64,000 bases of DNA from Celoporthe dispersa (GCA_016584495.1 WAID01000006.1:1240001-1304000); one strand, 5' to 3'. Positions 21,722 through 33,082 are shown, counted from the first letter of the stretch. Made by a program: numbers and translations. Notes: generated by a model from the letters alone, not told the origin.

Positions 21722-23048
21722 CTTGACGATGACGACCTTTTTTTTTTTCCTCTGACGACCCTTATGACGATTTCTTCATGTCTTTGTTCTCTCCTTTTTC
21801 ATGTTTGTTTTGGAACCTAGGAGGGGTTTGTTTGTCAGTCTCGCCTTTGCAAAGTATACGTACAATCAAGAAAGGGAGGGAAGGCAAGGGGACTCGAACT
21901 CTGATCGATCTAGACGAAAGGCAACGAACGAATGACGGATACCAGGCAAAAGGAGGGAATATATGACTCGGACGGATGGCAATGTGTGGTCATGGGAACG
22001 GAAGGGGGGGAGGGGGGGGATCTATGACGATTTTTTATGATTTATGATGATCAAGGATTTTATATACAAATTTCATTTTCATTTTCATTTTCATTTTCTC
22101 TCTCTTGTTGATCTTGCAATATCTAATTTTTTTCTTCCTCCCCGGCGTGTTTCTATTGCTCAAGTAGCCTGCCCTTCCTTACTACCACAGGCATGATAGC
22201 CTCCGGTCCAACCTCCACGAAAGATCACTAGGCAGAGAAATGTCCACCAGGGGAAAGAAAAATAAAATAATAAATCCAATCACATATCAAGTCAAGGGAG
22301 TACTGGATTCATTCCCCTTTCAAAAGAGGAAGAAGAGAGGAGAAGATGGATTGATACGTTGATTAATCACACGTCTCTTGTCAAGCATCTTAATTAGTCG
22401 ATCGCACCGTCTCGAGAGGGAAAAAAAGAGATATACAAGAATTCGCTCAAGTGTTCCCACCTTGGTGGACGGAACACATTACATGCTTTGCTTCTCGCTG
22501 AAGCTTCTCTCCACTGACGGGAAAAGCCCGACTCCAGATCCTTCTCCACTGAAAAAGGCCATCCCTAAAACCCAAATAAGAACGCCCGCACCAATGAAAA
22601 ACTCTTAGCGAGAGAGAGAGAGCCGCACCAAGTCTATAATGATGATGATAATGATGGTCTAAAGCAGGTCCAGGGCTAGAGGAACCTGGCCTGTCTAGAG
22701 GAAGAGTGTAGTAGGAGTCGGTCGGTGGTGATGGAAGGAGGAAGAAAGAAACAAGAAGGCGAAAAAAGGGTCCATGCCTGCTGGGACCCCTTTTGCCCTT
22801 CCGTTTCCAGGAGGGAGGTATAACAAGCGAAAGTTGAAACTCCCGCTGATGATGCCGTACATATGTCCAGAGAAAAATGGTTGGTTGTAAATGACTTTGG
22901 AGCTCCTTTTTGGGGGGTGGGGGGTGGGGGGTGGAGGTTTGTGATCCAAAAAGAGAGATGTGTCCCTCCAAGGTGCCCGCTCATTGGCACGGTGAGGGGA
23001 TCTGATAGTGGAAAGGAGTAAAAGTAGTGTTTCTCCTTCCTCCTCCGC
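21722..23048. other. Convergent intergenic region
   Basis: 3' flanks of the DUF3824-like gene and the SIS-domain gene. It contains T runs, a hexamer repeat (22070-22100), G-rich stretches (22001-22020, 22907-22935) and an interrupted GA tract. No gene is supported; small open frames on the minus strand between 22.4 and 23.1 kb are composed of low-complexity Ser/Phe/Leu/Pro sequence. Confidence 0.55.
22070..22100. repeat. (TTTTCA)n tandem repeat
   Basis: About five copies of a TTTTCA hexamer, telomere-unlike, in the 3' flank of the DUF3824-like gene. Confidence 0.85.
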
Positions 23049-24398
23049 TTAGGAGGTGACGTCCAGGATAGCAGACGCCTCCATGACGCCAACGACCTCG
23101 CCGTCCTCCTCAAGGACCGCGACGATGGACTCGGGCGTGCAGACCTCCTCGTCGTCCCCGGGATCCCGCGGCTTGGCCATGTTGCCGCGGATCCACTCGC
23201 CGGCGGCCTTGAGCTGGGTGGCGGCGCCGAGCGAGATGAAGGCCGCGCGCTCGACGGTCAGCCACGGCATGTCGGCCACCTCGCGGGTCAGCTCGGCCGA
23301 GTTCATGCTGCGGATCCTGGCGGGCGAGATGATGGCGCCGGCGCCGACGCGCAGCCAGCCCGTCTTGCAGGTATATGCCGCGCGGAGGACATCGCCGCCC
23401 ACGAGGGGCTGGGCGGCCCCGCTGTCGAGGGTGGAGATGTCGGCGTAGGGGACCATGACGTCCCTGACGGTCTGGGGCTTGCGGTAGCTGGCCCCGATGG
23501 CGCCGCCCGGGTGGTTGCGGCCGAAGACGCCGGCCACGCCGCCGGTGGTGGGGTTGAGCTCGCCGGCGCAGGTCAGGGCGAGGGCGTCGCCGACGGCCAG
23601 GGCCATGGTGGTGCTGGTGGTGGGCGCCGAGACGCCGAAGCTGACGGTCTCGGGCTCGTGGATGGGCGCGGGGAGGAGGATGGTGGTGCCCGAGGCGTCA
23701 CGCTCCCGCTGCCTGACGACCTCGGCGTCCAGCGTCCGCCCTGTGAGGACGATGAGGGGGAGCCGCTCGTCCAGGTGGGGCATGAGAAGGGCCAGCTCGG
23801 GGGTCTTGCCGGAGAAGGTGATGAGCATGAGGGTGTCGTCCGGCCCGACGTGGCCGAGGTCGCCGTGGAGGGCCTCGGTCGGGTGCATGAAGCTGGCGTA
23901 GATGGAGAGGGAGTTGAAGGTGGCGACGAGCTTGCGCGCGATGTGGCCGCTCTTGCCGACGCCGATGATCACGAGCTTCCCGCGGGGGCGGGAGGTGATG
24001 GTCTCGACGGCGGCGTTGAACGCGGCGCGGGCTACCGGGTCGGTTGCGTAGAAGTCGGTGAGGGAGCCGAGGGAGGTTGCCTCGGTGTTGAGGACGTGGA
24101 CCGCGCTCGATAGCCGGTCGTCAAACAGCTGGGATGTGGATGCGCGAGCGGCCGAGGTGGGCGCCGTGTCCTGCTCGGCGTCGTAGGAGGGTGTCCTCGG
24201 CGTGGATGGTGTCTCTGGTGGTGACGGGGAGGGGGGAGGGATCACGTCGTCCTCCAGGCTGAGCTCTTCTATCGGCGCGCACAGCTCAGGGCCGTCGCTG
24301 GCCGTGGCGGGCGACGGAGGAGATGGTGGAGGAAAGGCGCGAGCATGCTGGATCTGTCCCAGGACATAGACCGCACTGTTGTGTACTGGGCCTGCCAT
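23049..24398 (-). CDS. SIS-domain sugar-phosphate isomerase-like protein (KpsF/GutQ type)
   Basis: A homologue of bacterial D-arabinose-5-phosphate isomerases (KpsF/GutQ/KdsD), which interconvert ribulose 5-phosphate and arabinose 5-phosphate; the fungal substrate is not established. About 449 residues with no intron. A Pro-rich, probably disordered N-terminus of about 80 residues precedes the SIS domain, which shows IIGVGKSGHIARK, FMHPTEALHGDLGHVGPDD, LMLITFSGKTPEL, ALAVGDALALTC and GRNHPGGAIG, all matching the family. Bacterial members then carry two CBS domains; here the tail keeps only traces (VRDVMVPYADISTL at the start, IVAVLEEDGEVVGVMEA at the end) around a divergent middle. The start at 24398 (MAGPVHNSAVY) is preferred over the in-frame ATG at 24419 on sequence style only. 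The frame is intact. Confidence 0.85.
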   Translation of the reverse strand: MAGPVHNSAVYVLGQIQHARAFPPPSPPSPATASDGPELCAPIEELSLEDDVIPPPSPSPPETPSTPRTPSYDAEQDTAPTSAARASTSQLFDDRLSSAVHVLNTEATSLGSLTDFYATDPVARAAFNAAVETITSRPRGKLVIIGVGKSGHIARKLVATFNSLSIYASFMHPTEALHGDLGHVGPDDTLMLITFSGKTPELALLMPHLDERLPLIVLTGRTLDAEVVRQRERDASGTTILLPAPIHEPETVSFGVSAPTTSTTMALAVGDALALTCAGELNPTTGGVAGVFGRNHPGGAIGASYRKPQTVRDVMVPYADISTLDSGAAQPLVGGDVLRAAYTCKTGWLRVGAGAIISPARIRSMNSAELTREVADMPWLTVERAAFISLGAATQLKAAGEWIRGNMAKPRDPGDDEEVCTPESIVAVLEEDGEVVGVMEASAILDVTS

Positions 24399-27300
24399 CG
24401 TGACGAACCGACGAACCAAGGATGGTGAACCTTCTCCTGGCAGGATGGACAGGACGTTGGAAGATCGAGAGGCCCCAATAGAGAGCCCAGCTCAACGGCC
24501 GAGAGTATATGTCGAATATACGGAGAGAGAGAGAGAGAGAGACACACACACACACAGAATAGTGTAGTATAGGTTGTTTGGTAGTCTGATATCTTTTTTT
24601 TTGACGTGGCTTTGTCTCTCTCTCCTGTGGCTGGTACGTCCGGAGCTCCGATACCCAGATGGGAGTTCAATGAGCAGCCGTGGTAACAAGAAGAGGACAA
24701 TGAAAATCGGACCGGAGGGCTGTGATGTGTGCTTTTATGCGTGAGAGCGTGGGAGTGTGTGTTGTTGTTCCCAGATCTCTGACGGTCGTCTGCGTCCGTC
24801 GGCGCAGAGATATCTGTATATGTTTTTTCTTTTTTCTCTTCCTCTCCCTCTCTCTTTTAAGCCCCCATCTTGCCCTGCTCAACTTTCGGCGGCAGAGGAT
24901 ATGTATAGAATCCCAAGGTGATATCGGACAGCTTGGTGGAGCTGCGCCGCGTCAGGTCGCAGCTAGATAGCGGGCCAAGCTTCTGATGAATCATAGGCAA
25001 GCCGGGATACGAATGTCAGAGAGCGGACAGGGGGGCGGGATGCCTGGTGGTGGTGGAGGGAGATAATGGAGATTGCGGATGCTGGGAGAAGGGGGGGGGG
25101 GGTTTGAGCAAGAGACCAGATCGATAACGTTGTTTTTGTGGATTGTGCGCAAGTAGTCCTCCTCCCCTTCCTCCTTGTCTCGTGCGTGCTGTCCTGAAGC
25201 AGGTCTGAGGATTGTGTCTTCAAATCCTGACCGGGAACGGGGGGGCGGGGCATGGGAGAAAGAAGACTGGAGCCGTGGGGTGGGAGACGGCCAGGGAAGT
25301 ACTCTGAGAAGCTATAGAATATAGAAAGAAAGAAAAAAAGGGGAGGGGGGGATGAGAGAGACGAAGAAGAGACGGGACGGAGAGTTGACGGGTGCCGGAT
25401 GGGGTCGAGAGAACATGAAGCTAGATGCATGCCTGCATGCATGCATGCATGCCTTGCCCTCCTCCCTCTCCTTCTTCTTGCTCTCCAGGACCCTGAAGAG
25501 GAAAATAATAAAATAAAATAAAAAAAGTATTGCGAGGCACTCTCGTTTCAACAGGATGGATCGCCCTCCGACACGCCCGTGGAGAACCCGCCGCGGAGGG
25601 CTCGAGCTCGAGTCGAGGATAGACGAATCGAGACTGGGGTCACGGGCCCTGGGCCTCTGGGATTGGACCGCCCGCTCGATGCTTCAAGCATAGCAGCTCT
25701 TGCGTGATCTGATCTGACCCTCCACGGCAGCGACAAGCTCACCCAAGAAGCTACCGAGCAGAGACCGTTCAGGAAACACCAACCTTGTCTGTCCTCCTCC
25801 TCTGGACCCACCGGAACAGCCGGGCTTGGACTGACATGGATCGCAAGAGACAAGACACGCGATGACCAATCACTGGTGTCTTTCCCTGTGCGCTGGGAAG
25901 CTGGGATCCCCCCTAGATGTGGCAGGAGAAAGATAAAGGGGGAGGGGGGCGGTTGTTGCCTTGGTCCTCAGATTCGAGCTGGGCAGAAGGGACAAGTCAT
26001 GTCGAGAGGGAGGGCCAGGGATCCTCATTGCGCGGTCGAGAGTGTATGAATCATTATCCACGGACTCGAGCGGGTACAGCCGTGTCTGAAGGCCTGCGCG
26101 GAGGACCAGAGAGCCTACCATGGTACGCAGAAGCGGAACAACAGGATTACGGGCCCCAGCAGAGAGAATGAATCTGCTGTTGTTGATGATGTTGTTGATC
26201 AGAAATCCTCTAGTGCAAGCTGACCCTGGAAGAAGCTTCCCCCCCTGTAAGCAGTGTTGACCCTGGTGGTTGCTCCTTCCCAGTGCTGTGCCTACAAGAT
26301 CTTGTACTACCATTGTACATACGGCGTAGTAGTGCTAAAAAGTACGTACTATGGTGCCTAGTAATTATGTCATAACCAAGGCCCCTGGGTGTGAATGTTA
26401 TCTCTGCCCATCGTTATGAACAACATATCGTGTACGTATGGGAGATCAGTACGTGTTTCTGCAGTGCCTCTCGGAGGCTTTTGCTTGTTCCCAGCTGCAT
26501 GGTCACCAAGTTTTTCAGGTCCGAAGAGAAAAAGGGAAAGAGGGAGAACAAAAAGGAGAAAAAAAAAGGAAGGGAAGAAAAAAAAAAAGGACCCCGTCGA
26601 TCCGAAAGACTAGACAATAAACTATCGATCGGCGTTTATCATGCTGATCCAACCGCAGCCGGTCGGTTTCCGGTACCTCCGCATGTACCTGGTGTCTACA
26701 AGCAGCCAAGTCGATCCTCAGTATTGGTCAGTTACCGTGGTAGGTAAAAAACCATAGGCAGTAGGCCTGAATTCGCGATCCCGGGATCGAGTTTGCGTGA
26801 CAGCAGATCGCTGCGGGATCTGGGCACCACCACAGATGGCCCGAGGAAACTAGCTAACAGATTAGCTCTGTCGCTGTGCCGAGGGCGTGGTAGGAGGCTA
26901 CATAAGGTTGTTCCCGACTCACTCACCGTGCCAGCAACTCCACCATGTCAGCCTCACAAGGGCGCACAGCGCAACAACAGCCGCCAGGGGGGGAGGGCCC
27001 GGGGGGGGGGGTAGATCGCCAGACGTCCCGTCCACTTATCATCCATTGCACGTGTTTGCACACTTCTGCAGGACATTCGCCCATCTCCATTGTCGACTCC
27101 TCAACGCACAGGCCACACATCTCATCATCATCTTTTTTTTCTTCTTCTTCCCATCCTTCTCATTCTGCTCATTGGAGAACACGGGTATTGACCCTCCTCG
27201 AGAAAAAAAAATCAAATAAAAAAATCATCCGCTTCCTCCTTCATCGCTGCTGTCGCCGGAGATTTCTCAACAGCTAAGGGCCAGCCTTAGCGAACCCACA

Positions 27301-29667
27301 GACTCTCTTTTCTCCTCTTGTCTGTGTCCACAAGTCCCATAAGACCCATCGTATAGGAGTTGAGAGTCCCTGCCACGCATTCCTGTCCGCAGCGTGGTCT
27401 CTCCCCCCCCCATGCACCAAGAATGTTTCGAGCTGGCGGGCCCCGTCAGAGCACGATACAAGGCCCTATCTTGGATCTATCTTGGACCTAGGCCTGGACC
27501 CGGGACCCTGCCCACCATCCCGGGAGCGCGCATTGCTGTGTTCTCAAAATTTCGCTGCACTCGTTTCGATCCATGTTCGGGCGCGGGAGACATCACACCA
27601 GCAGTAGCTATGATTATCTCGGCACTGTCGATCTCTGCCAGGAGGGCCAGGGAAACATCATCATCAAAAGTGCCAGGCTGAGATCTCTATGCCGTCCCTT
27701 CTTTTGAGACAGCCGTCCGAACAGGTCAACCCTAGGGGAGGGCAGTAGCTAAAATGGTCAACATGTGTTTGTTGCGCTTGGATTGACACTGGCTGATGGA
27801 CGCTAGGAGAGCACACCACTCCATATGTCCCCTATAATGTTCTTGTTCGTGGGACCTGCAGTGGTGAGCACCTCTTTCAGCGCCCCCCCCCCTCCGTGGC
27901 TCGCCCTGCGGCAGCTTGCCCGTGAGCCTGGGGCCCTCACCAGCCTCGCAAGACGGCTCCCACACATTGTACAGTGATAAGCTACTGGCACGCTCGCTAC
28001 CACGAGAACCCTGCAGGGCCGTCCGCCGCAGGACCGGGGAGCTGCGGCGCCACAACCCGGAGCTGCATAGGAGGTCTCCGCCCACCCAAAACAGACACCC
28101 GGCGCCTGGACAATAAGACAGCAAGAGAGAGAAGAGAATTAAGGCCCAGAGTCGGCCACAGCGTCATAATCGTCAGAGATAAACCAGAATTTTCTCACAA
28201 CCCATGCTCCGCAGCTCATTTCTTTTCTCTCCCCCCCCCCCCCCAGCAGCGGTACCGACCCTGCGGTATTGCTTGGGTGTTCCCACCGCTGGGACAAGGC
28301 GGGATGGGTCCTGACGACGATCTTTTGTCTCCGACTGTCCAATGAGCCGCCACACGGCGCTTCCGCGCTGTTGTTTATATCGCGATAATAGTGACGAGTG
28401 CGTGTCGTTTCTACAGGGTTTTGCTTGGCCCGCTACCATACCACAGTTCGAGACGATGCCTGAAGCGCAGATAGGACCGAATACCCGCCCCGTTGAAACC
28501 TCAAGGTACCCGTTATGCTGTGCTGCATCTTTGCAGGCGAGTGACGAGATAAACATAGGTCGGCAGGGTACAGTCATAACACAGCGGTCTCTGCCTGCAG
28601 CCTGTGTATGTGTGTGTGCGAGGTGAGCCGGCGCTCGCCCACATCGGAAGAACCTATTCATAGTAGAGAAGGGCGAGATAACAGAACCTGGAGGGTTGTC
28701 GGACACGTGTTTCAACCGTGTCCGTGGATGATGATGCTGGAACGAACAAGGTCGGTCGGAATAGGGGGGGAGGGAGGGGAGGGGAGGTCTGCTCTTGGCA
28801 TTGTCATGGACCACCCCCTTGTGCGGTCAGCAAAAGTCGAGAAGGGAGGTGTTCATTTCATCAAAATGGGAAGGAGGATCGGTATCGACTTTAGGTGTGC
28901 CGCATCGACGGCGCGTTTCGAGGCTCACGAGAGTCGTACGAGATCAACGATCTGCCTTGCATGATGAGAGACCAAGTACGCGTCACGCAGGAATCCTAGG
29001 GCCAGCTTGTACGTGCGAGAGGCGACGGCCGCGTGTGGTTCGTGGTCCCGAGCGCCTGGCTCTCAATGAGTATCACCATGCTGCCAGGAACCGTCTGCCT
29101 CCCCTGGGCAATAAGATCCCCCCCCCCTAGACAGGACAGAGCGCCAGTCTGGTGGGTTAGAGACGCACATGGGTCAAGAGAGCTGCTCATGTCGGTGCAT
29201 GTACTCTGTACGACCTGCGTAGGTGCCTGAATAGCTCAGGCGGGACTAAGACGTCGGAAGAGGTGCGGCGAGAAGCATAGGAAGAAAAGAAGAGGAAAGA
29301 GAAGGAAAGAAGGGGGAAAAAAAGACAAATGACAGGTTATTCGAGCACTTGATCATTCATGTTTGCAATTGGGACTGAGAAGTTGTCCTTGCAGCTCAGT
29401 AGTGGTTGTCAGCGCCGTGAAAGTTTTTGATTGGTATCCTACTTTTCGAATGTTGGTCGATGGGCGTATCCAAGTCTCAGCTCGGAAAGGCAGAGTCTGC
29501 CTTTCGACCGAGCCAGTCTTTGTTTTTGCCGACGTCTTTGAGAGTGACACCCACCAGTCATGGAATCACCTACATCCTAACGTCTGCGATTTAACCCTCA
29601 CAGGGCCTTCCCCACAGCCGAAGCCGTGCAACTGCTTGATAGCTCGATCAGCGACGGTGACTTCCCC
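24399..29667. other. Gene-poor region of 5.3 kb
   Basis: The longest gap in the window. I find no supportable gene on either strand: open frames of up to about 210 codons lack recognisable motifs, sensible splice sites or GC3-rich coding bias. Contents include GA/CA repeats (24525-24558), a GCAT repeat (25426-25453), long C and G runs (27002-27010, 28231-28244), A runs and TAC/GTA words (26310-26360). The first several hundred bases should be the SIS-gene promoter. Undetected small genes or non-coding RNAs remain possible. Confidence 0.5.
25426..25453. repeat. (GCAT)n repeat, palindromic unit
   Basis: A run of GCATGC words with one CCT interruption. Each unit is self-complementary, so the tract can fold on itself. 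Confidence 0.8.
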
Positions 29668-30948
29668 CTAGGCGTCATCCTGGCTATCACTGTCGCTGCT
29701 CTCGCTGTCCCCGTCACTGCCAGGGTCGTCATCCTCCGCAACGGCAGCACCTCCCGCTGAGCCTTCCGATTCAGAGTCAGAGCCTGACTCTGAGGAGGAA
29801 CTGCTGGATGACGAAGACGCAGCATCCTCGGCTCCAATGGCAATCGCCATCTCCTCATCCGAGTCGGATTCAGAGGACGACGAGCTGCTGCCGGTGGAGC
29901 TGTCCGCATCTGAGCCCGAGTCCGAAGATTCCGAGTCCGAGCTGCTGTCGACATCAGCAGTCCGCAGCTTCTTCCTCCTCTTGGCCTTCTGCTTCGGCGC
30001 ATCACCGCCGTTGGTGGCCGTGGCGTCGCCGTCAATGGTGGGGAACGTGGCCCTCGAGGACGCCGTGTTGATAGAAGTAGAACTAGACAGGTTGCTCGTC
30101 TCTCCGCTGTCCGAGGACTCGAGTTCGTCGATGACGGTCTCGGCCCGCATGCGCTTGATCACACGCTGCTGGACGTCCTTATCTGCGTCACGCATGACGA
30201 AGTCCGCCTCGTCGAAGCTGCGTTTTCCAGGGCCAGCAGGGGACGCCCCGCTCTTGATCTCTGCCTTTTGTCTCAACAGCTCTGCCAGCATCTCCTCGTA
30301 CTGCTTCTGCTTCTCCTCCGGGGCCTTGGTGCCTTCTGGGAAGCCCTTAAACCCGGTCGCCATGTCCTTCTTTCTCACCTCTTGGGCCTCTTCCACTAGT
30401 CTTTTCCGCGAGGCACCCTTGATGTCGCCAATGTACATGTAGAACGAGTCAATGTCGGAGGAGGGGATCGCATCGCTGTTGTACAGGTGCTTGATCAAAA
30501 GCGTCTGGTGATTCTTGTTGAACTTCCAGCTGTCGCGGGCGTTTTGCCACGTGCGGAGGTATTGGACTACCGGCGTGAAGTCGAAAGGCTCCTTTGGGGC
30601 CTGCTGCTTCGGTGTCTTCTTCTTCTTTGGCTTCTTGGGAGCGGCCTTCTTGGTGTCTTGCGAGAAGGACACAGACTTCTTGGACGGGGTAGAGCTGGAA
30701 TCGTCCCAGCGCGGGCGCTTGCTGTGAGATATAGGGAATGAAGAACCAGAGCCGAACTGCTTCCTCTTGTTGAGGCCAGGTGTGCCGTATGGGCCACCTC
30801 CGGTCAGATTGGGCTGCTCGTGCTGATGGCGAGCTGCAGGAGGTGCGGAAGCTGTCGTTGTTTGCGGGGGGGCAGAAACAGGGCTTCCGTCGGATGACGC
30901 TCCCTTGAGCTTCAGACCCAATCGCTTCCAGGCCGGGACGGCAGACAT
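29668..30948 (-). CDS. WKF-domain nuclear/nucleolar protein
   Basis: About 426 residues, intronless, ATG at 30948 (MSAVPAWKRLGLKLK). A Ser/Pro/Lys-rich N-terminus with a basic, nuclear-localisation-like tract (KKAAPKKPKKKKTPKQQ, about residues 100-120) leads to the WKF domain: FTPVVQYLRTWQNARDSWKFNKNHQTLLIKHLYN and onward through the YIGDIKGASRKRLVEEA helix. This domain defines a eukaryotic family that includes human C7orf50, for which ribosome-biogenesis links have been proposed; the molecular role is not settled. The last 130 residues are an acidic Ser/Asp/Glu tail with a basic KQKAKRRKKLR patch, probably disordered and a casein-kinase-2 type substrate (inference). The open frame extends upstream, but the 30948 ATG follows a stretch that looks untranslated. 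Divergent from the proteasome gene. No frame error. Confidence 0.85.
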   Translation of the reverse strand: MSAVPAWKRLGLKLKGASSDGSPVSAPPQTTTASAPPAARHQHEQPNLTGGGPYGTPGLNKRKQFGSGSSFPISHSKRPRWDDSSSTPSKKSVSFSQDTKKAAPKKPKKKKTPKQQAPKEPFDFTPVVQYLRTWQNARDSWKFNKNHQTLLIKHLYNSDAIPSSDIDSFYMYIGDIKGASRKRLVEEAQEVRKKDMATGFKGFPEGTKAPEEKQKQYEEMLAELLRQKAEIKSGASPAGPGKRSFDEADFVMRDADKDVQQRVIKRMRAETVIDELESSDSGETSNLSSSTSINTASSRATFPTIDGDATATNGGDAPKQKAKRRKKLRTADVDSSSDSESSDSGSDADSSTGSSSSSSESDSDEEMAIAIGAEDAASSSSSSSSSESGSDSESEGSAGGAAVAEDDDPGSDGDSESSDSDSQDDA

Positions 30949-31948
30949 GATGGGAAGGAGACAAGTAGAGGGAAGAGGGAGGGTGATCTCGGGTGGTGCA
31001 AGAGACGTGGTCGCGAAGGTATGGTCAATGCTGCCGTGTGGTGGTGCCGTAGTAGAACACCCGGGGCGGATCGCAGAGGGGGGGGGGGGGCAATTCATGC
31101 AATGTCGAAGCGCATGAATGCTCTGATTGGGTATGCGTAGGACCTGGGTGCGTGCCTGATGCGGTGGCGGACGCAGGGAGGACCACTGGTATGTATTGAG
31201 GCCTGATCAAATAGACGGTGCTGTTGCTGCTTCTGCCGGTCCAAACAGAAACGGACACACGATACTAGCAGACTCCTGAACTTTTTTTTCGTTGGCTCTG
31301 GCCTTATCGCAATCGCGGGGCTCCAGCAGGGGGTGGCAGGGAACTCAGGATGGGCCACTTTAGTACTCACCGTACACAGTGAATTGTACTCCAGCCTGGA
31401 TAATGCAGAAAAGGAAGAAGAAAAAAAAAGAGAGAAAAAAGAGAGAGAGAGAGAGAAATGAGCGCATCAGGAGAGCAAGCAGCAATAAAATGAAGTATTC
31501 AGATCCAAAGGGTGTCAATTGACGAGCGACTCTCTAGAGAAGGACTCGCTCGTGGGTTGCATACTAAGTGTGTACCGCAGTATACGACACTTGCTGTTCA
31601 GTGAGTCTCAGGCGGGTCAAAGAGTACATTCATACAAGTACCTTGTAATACAGGGGTATTGAGTGTTTTGTTATGTAATCATAGAGCTTGGGCCAGTAGC
31701 TAGTTAGTAAGGCCCCCTGCGGCAGGCTAGCGGGCAACTGCTCCAGGCAAGCTACGCCAACGCGTCCATCCAGCAGGCAAGAGCTTCCCTGACGACAGCG
31801 CTGAAACCTCCAGCCTCACGACCAAACCAACTCCCACAGCAGCGACCTCACCTTTCCCTTGCTCCCCCTGCCCGTCTCGCAAGCCGGACACGAACTACGA
31901 AGCCCTTCTTCTCTGCCATCTCGTCAACAATCAGACACATCCGTCAAG
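30949..31948. promoter_or_regulatory. Divergent promoter, WKF gene / proteasome alpha 1
   Basis: One kilobase between divergent start codons. It includes a G run (31078-31090), a purine tract (31405-31457) and TAC/GTA-rich sequence around 31365-31385 and 31565-31655. The pyrimidine-rich stretch just before 31949 is the likely leader of the proteasome gene. I could not find a convincing GGTGGCAAA proteasome-control element. Confidence 0.5.
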
Positions 31949-33082
31949 ATGTCGGGTATGTCATACGCTGAGCTGAGCTTGGCTGATCGAGCCCCCCAGC
32001 GTCTATGCGGCCGTCGCGGCTAACGAGAGATCCCCTCTACAGGCAGCGCAGGCTTCGACAGACACATCACGATCTTCTCTGACCAGGGAAGATTGTATCA
32101 AGTCGGTACGATGACTTCTCCGCCCCCCACCACCCTCGCGTCGCCGAGCACGTCGGGAGCGAGATCGAGCGAATGCCGGCCACAGCGCCGGGAGACATAC
32201 AGCTTAGGTGCACTTCTGACTGATCACGGTGCGCGCCTACAGAATATGCGTTCAAGGCCATCACCGCCGCAAATATCATGTCGATAGGTGTCCGGGGCAA
32301 GGACTGTGCCGTTGTCCTGTCCCAGAAGAAGGTTCCCGTACGTGCCTGCCGTGGACCCGTACACCGACACACTGTCCCTGATGCTGACTGACCCGCCAAC
32401 AGGACAAGCTGATCGATCCTGCTTCCGTGTCACACATCTTCCAGATCTCCCCTTCGGTCGGCTGCGTTATGACGGGCTCCATCGCCGACGCCAGGGCGTT
32501 TGCCCAGCGGGCCCAGGGCGAAGCTGCCGAGTTCAGATACAAGTATGGGTACGAGATGCCATGCGATGTCGTGGCCAAGAGGCTGGCGAACATCTCACAA
32601 GTGTACACTCAGCGCGTAAGTCGCACTGGCGGCCCCCAAAGGAAGCTGTGAGAGCCGGTGAGGACTTGTTGCTGATGGTAATCAACGCGTCTCAGGCGTA
32701 CATGCGTCCATACGGTGTGGCGACGACCCTGATATCACTCGACTCGGAGTTTGGTCCACAGCTCTACAAGTGCGATCCCGCGGGCTACTACATTGGCTAC
32801 AAGGGTACCGCGGCCGGCCCCAAGCAGCAGGAGGCTCTCAACCACCTGGAGAAGAAGCTGAAAAACCAAGACCACGCCCAGGGCTCCTGGGAGGAGGTGG
32901 TCGAGCTGGCCATCACCACCCTCAGCACCGTCCTCAGCATGGACTTTAAGAAGACGGAGATCGAGATTGGCATCGTGGGCGGGCCCCGGGCGGACGGCAA
33001 GGAGGGCACGGATCCTGGCTTCAGGAAACTGACCGAGGATGAGATTGATGAGCGTCTTCAGGCGATCGCTGAGAAGGACTAA
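31949..33082 (+). CDS. SCL1: 20S proteasome subunit alpha type 1 (Scl1/PSMA6)
   Basis: A structural alpha-ring subunit of the 20S core particle; it gates and docks, and is not catalytic. Five coding exons: 31949-31955 (only ATGTCGG), 32043-32105, 32243-32337, 32403-32615 and 32696-33082, with all phases matching (254 residues). The N-terminus SGSAGFDRHITIFSDQGRLYQVEYAFKA is the alpha-subunit signature, and DRHITIFSPEGR-type wording is specific to alpha 1. Other family blocks are VRGKDCAVVLSQKKVPDKL, AEAAEFRYKYGYEMPCDVVAKR and YTQRAYMRPYGV, then DPAGYYIGYKGTAAGPKQQEA. The C-terminal acidic/Lys-rich helix (LTEDEIDERLQAIAEKD) is the usual end. The seven-base first coding exon is easy to miss in automated annotation. 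Confidence 0.95.

Noticed and set aside
21890..21925. A GAGTTCGAGTCC-like stretch on the minus strand, resembling a tRNA T-arm box
   Set aside because: No matching A box, anticodon arm or acceptor stem can be folded around it.
22070..22100. TTTTCA repeats as an internal telomere-like tract
   Set aside because: The fungal telomere repeat is TTAGGG; this hexamer does not match and only about five copies occur.
27974..28814. Several overlapping open frames of 90-210 codons in the gene-poor block
   Set aside because: No recognisable motif, low-complexity or random-looking composition, no plausible splice pairs and no GC3 bias.
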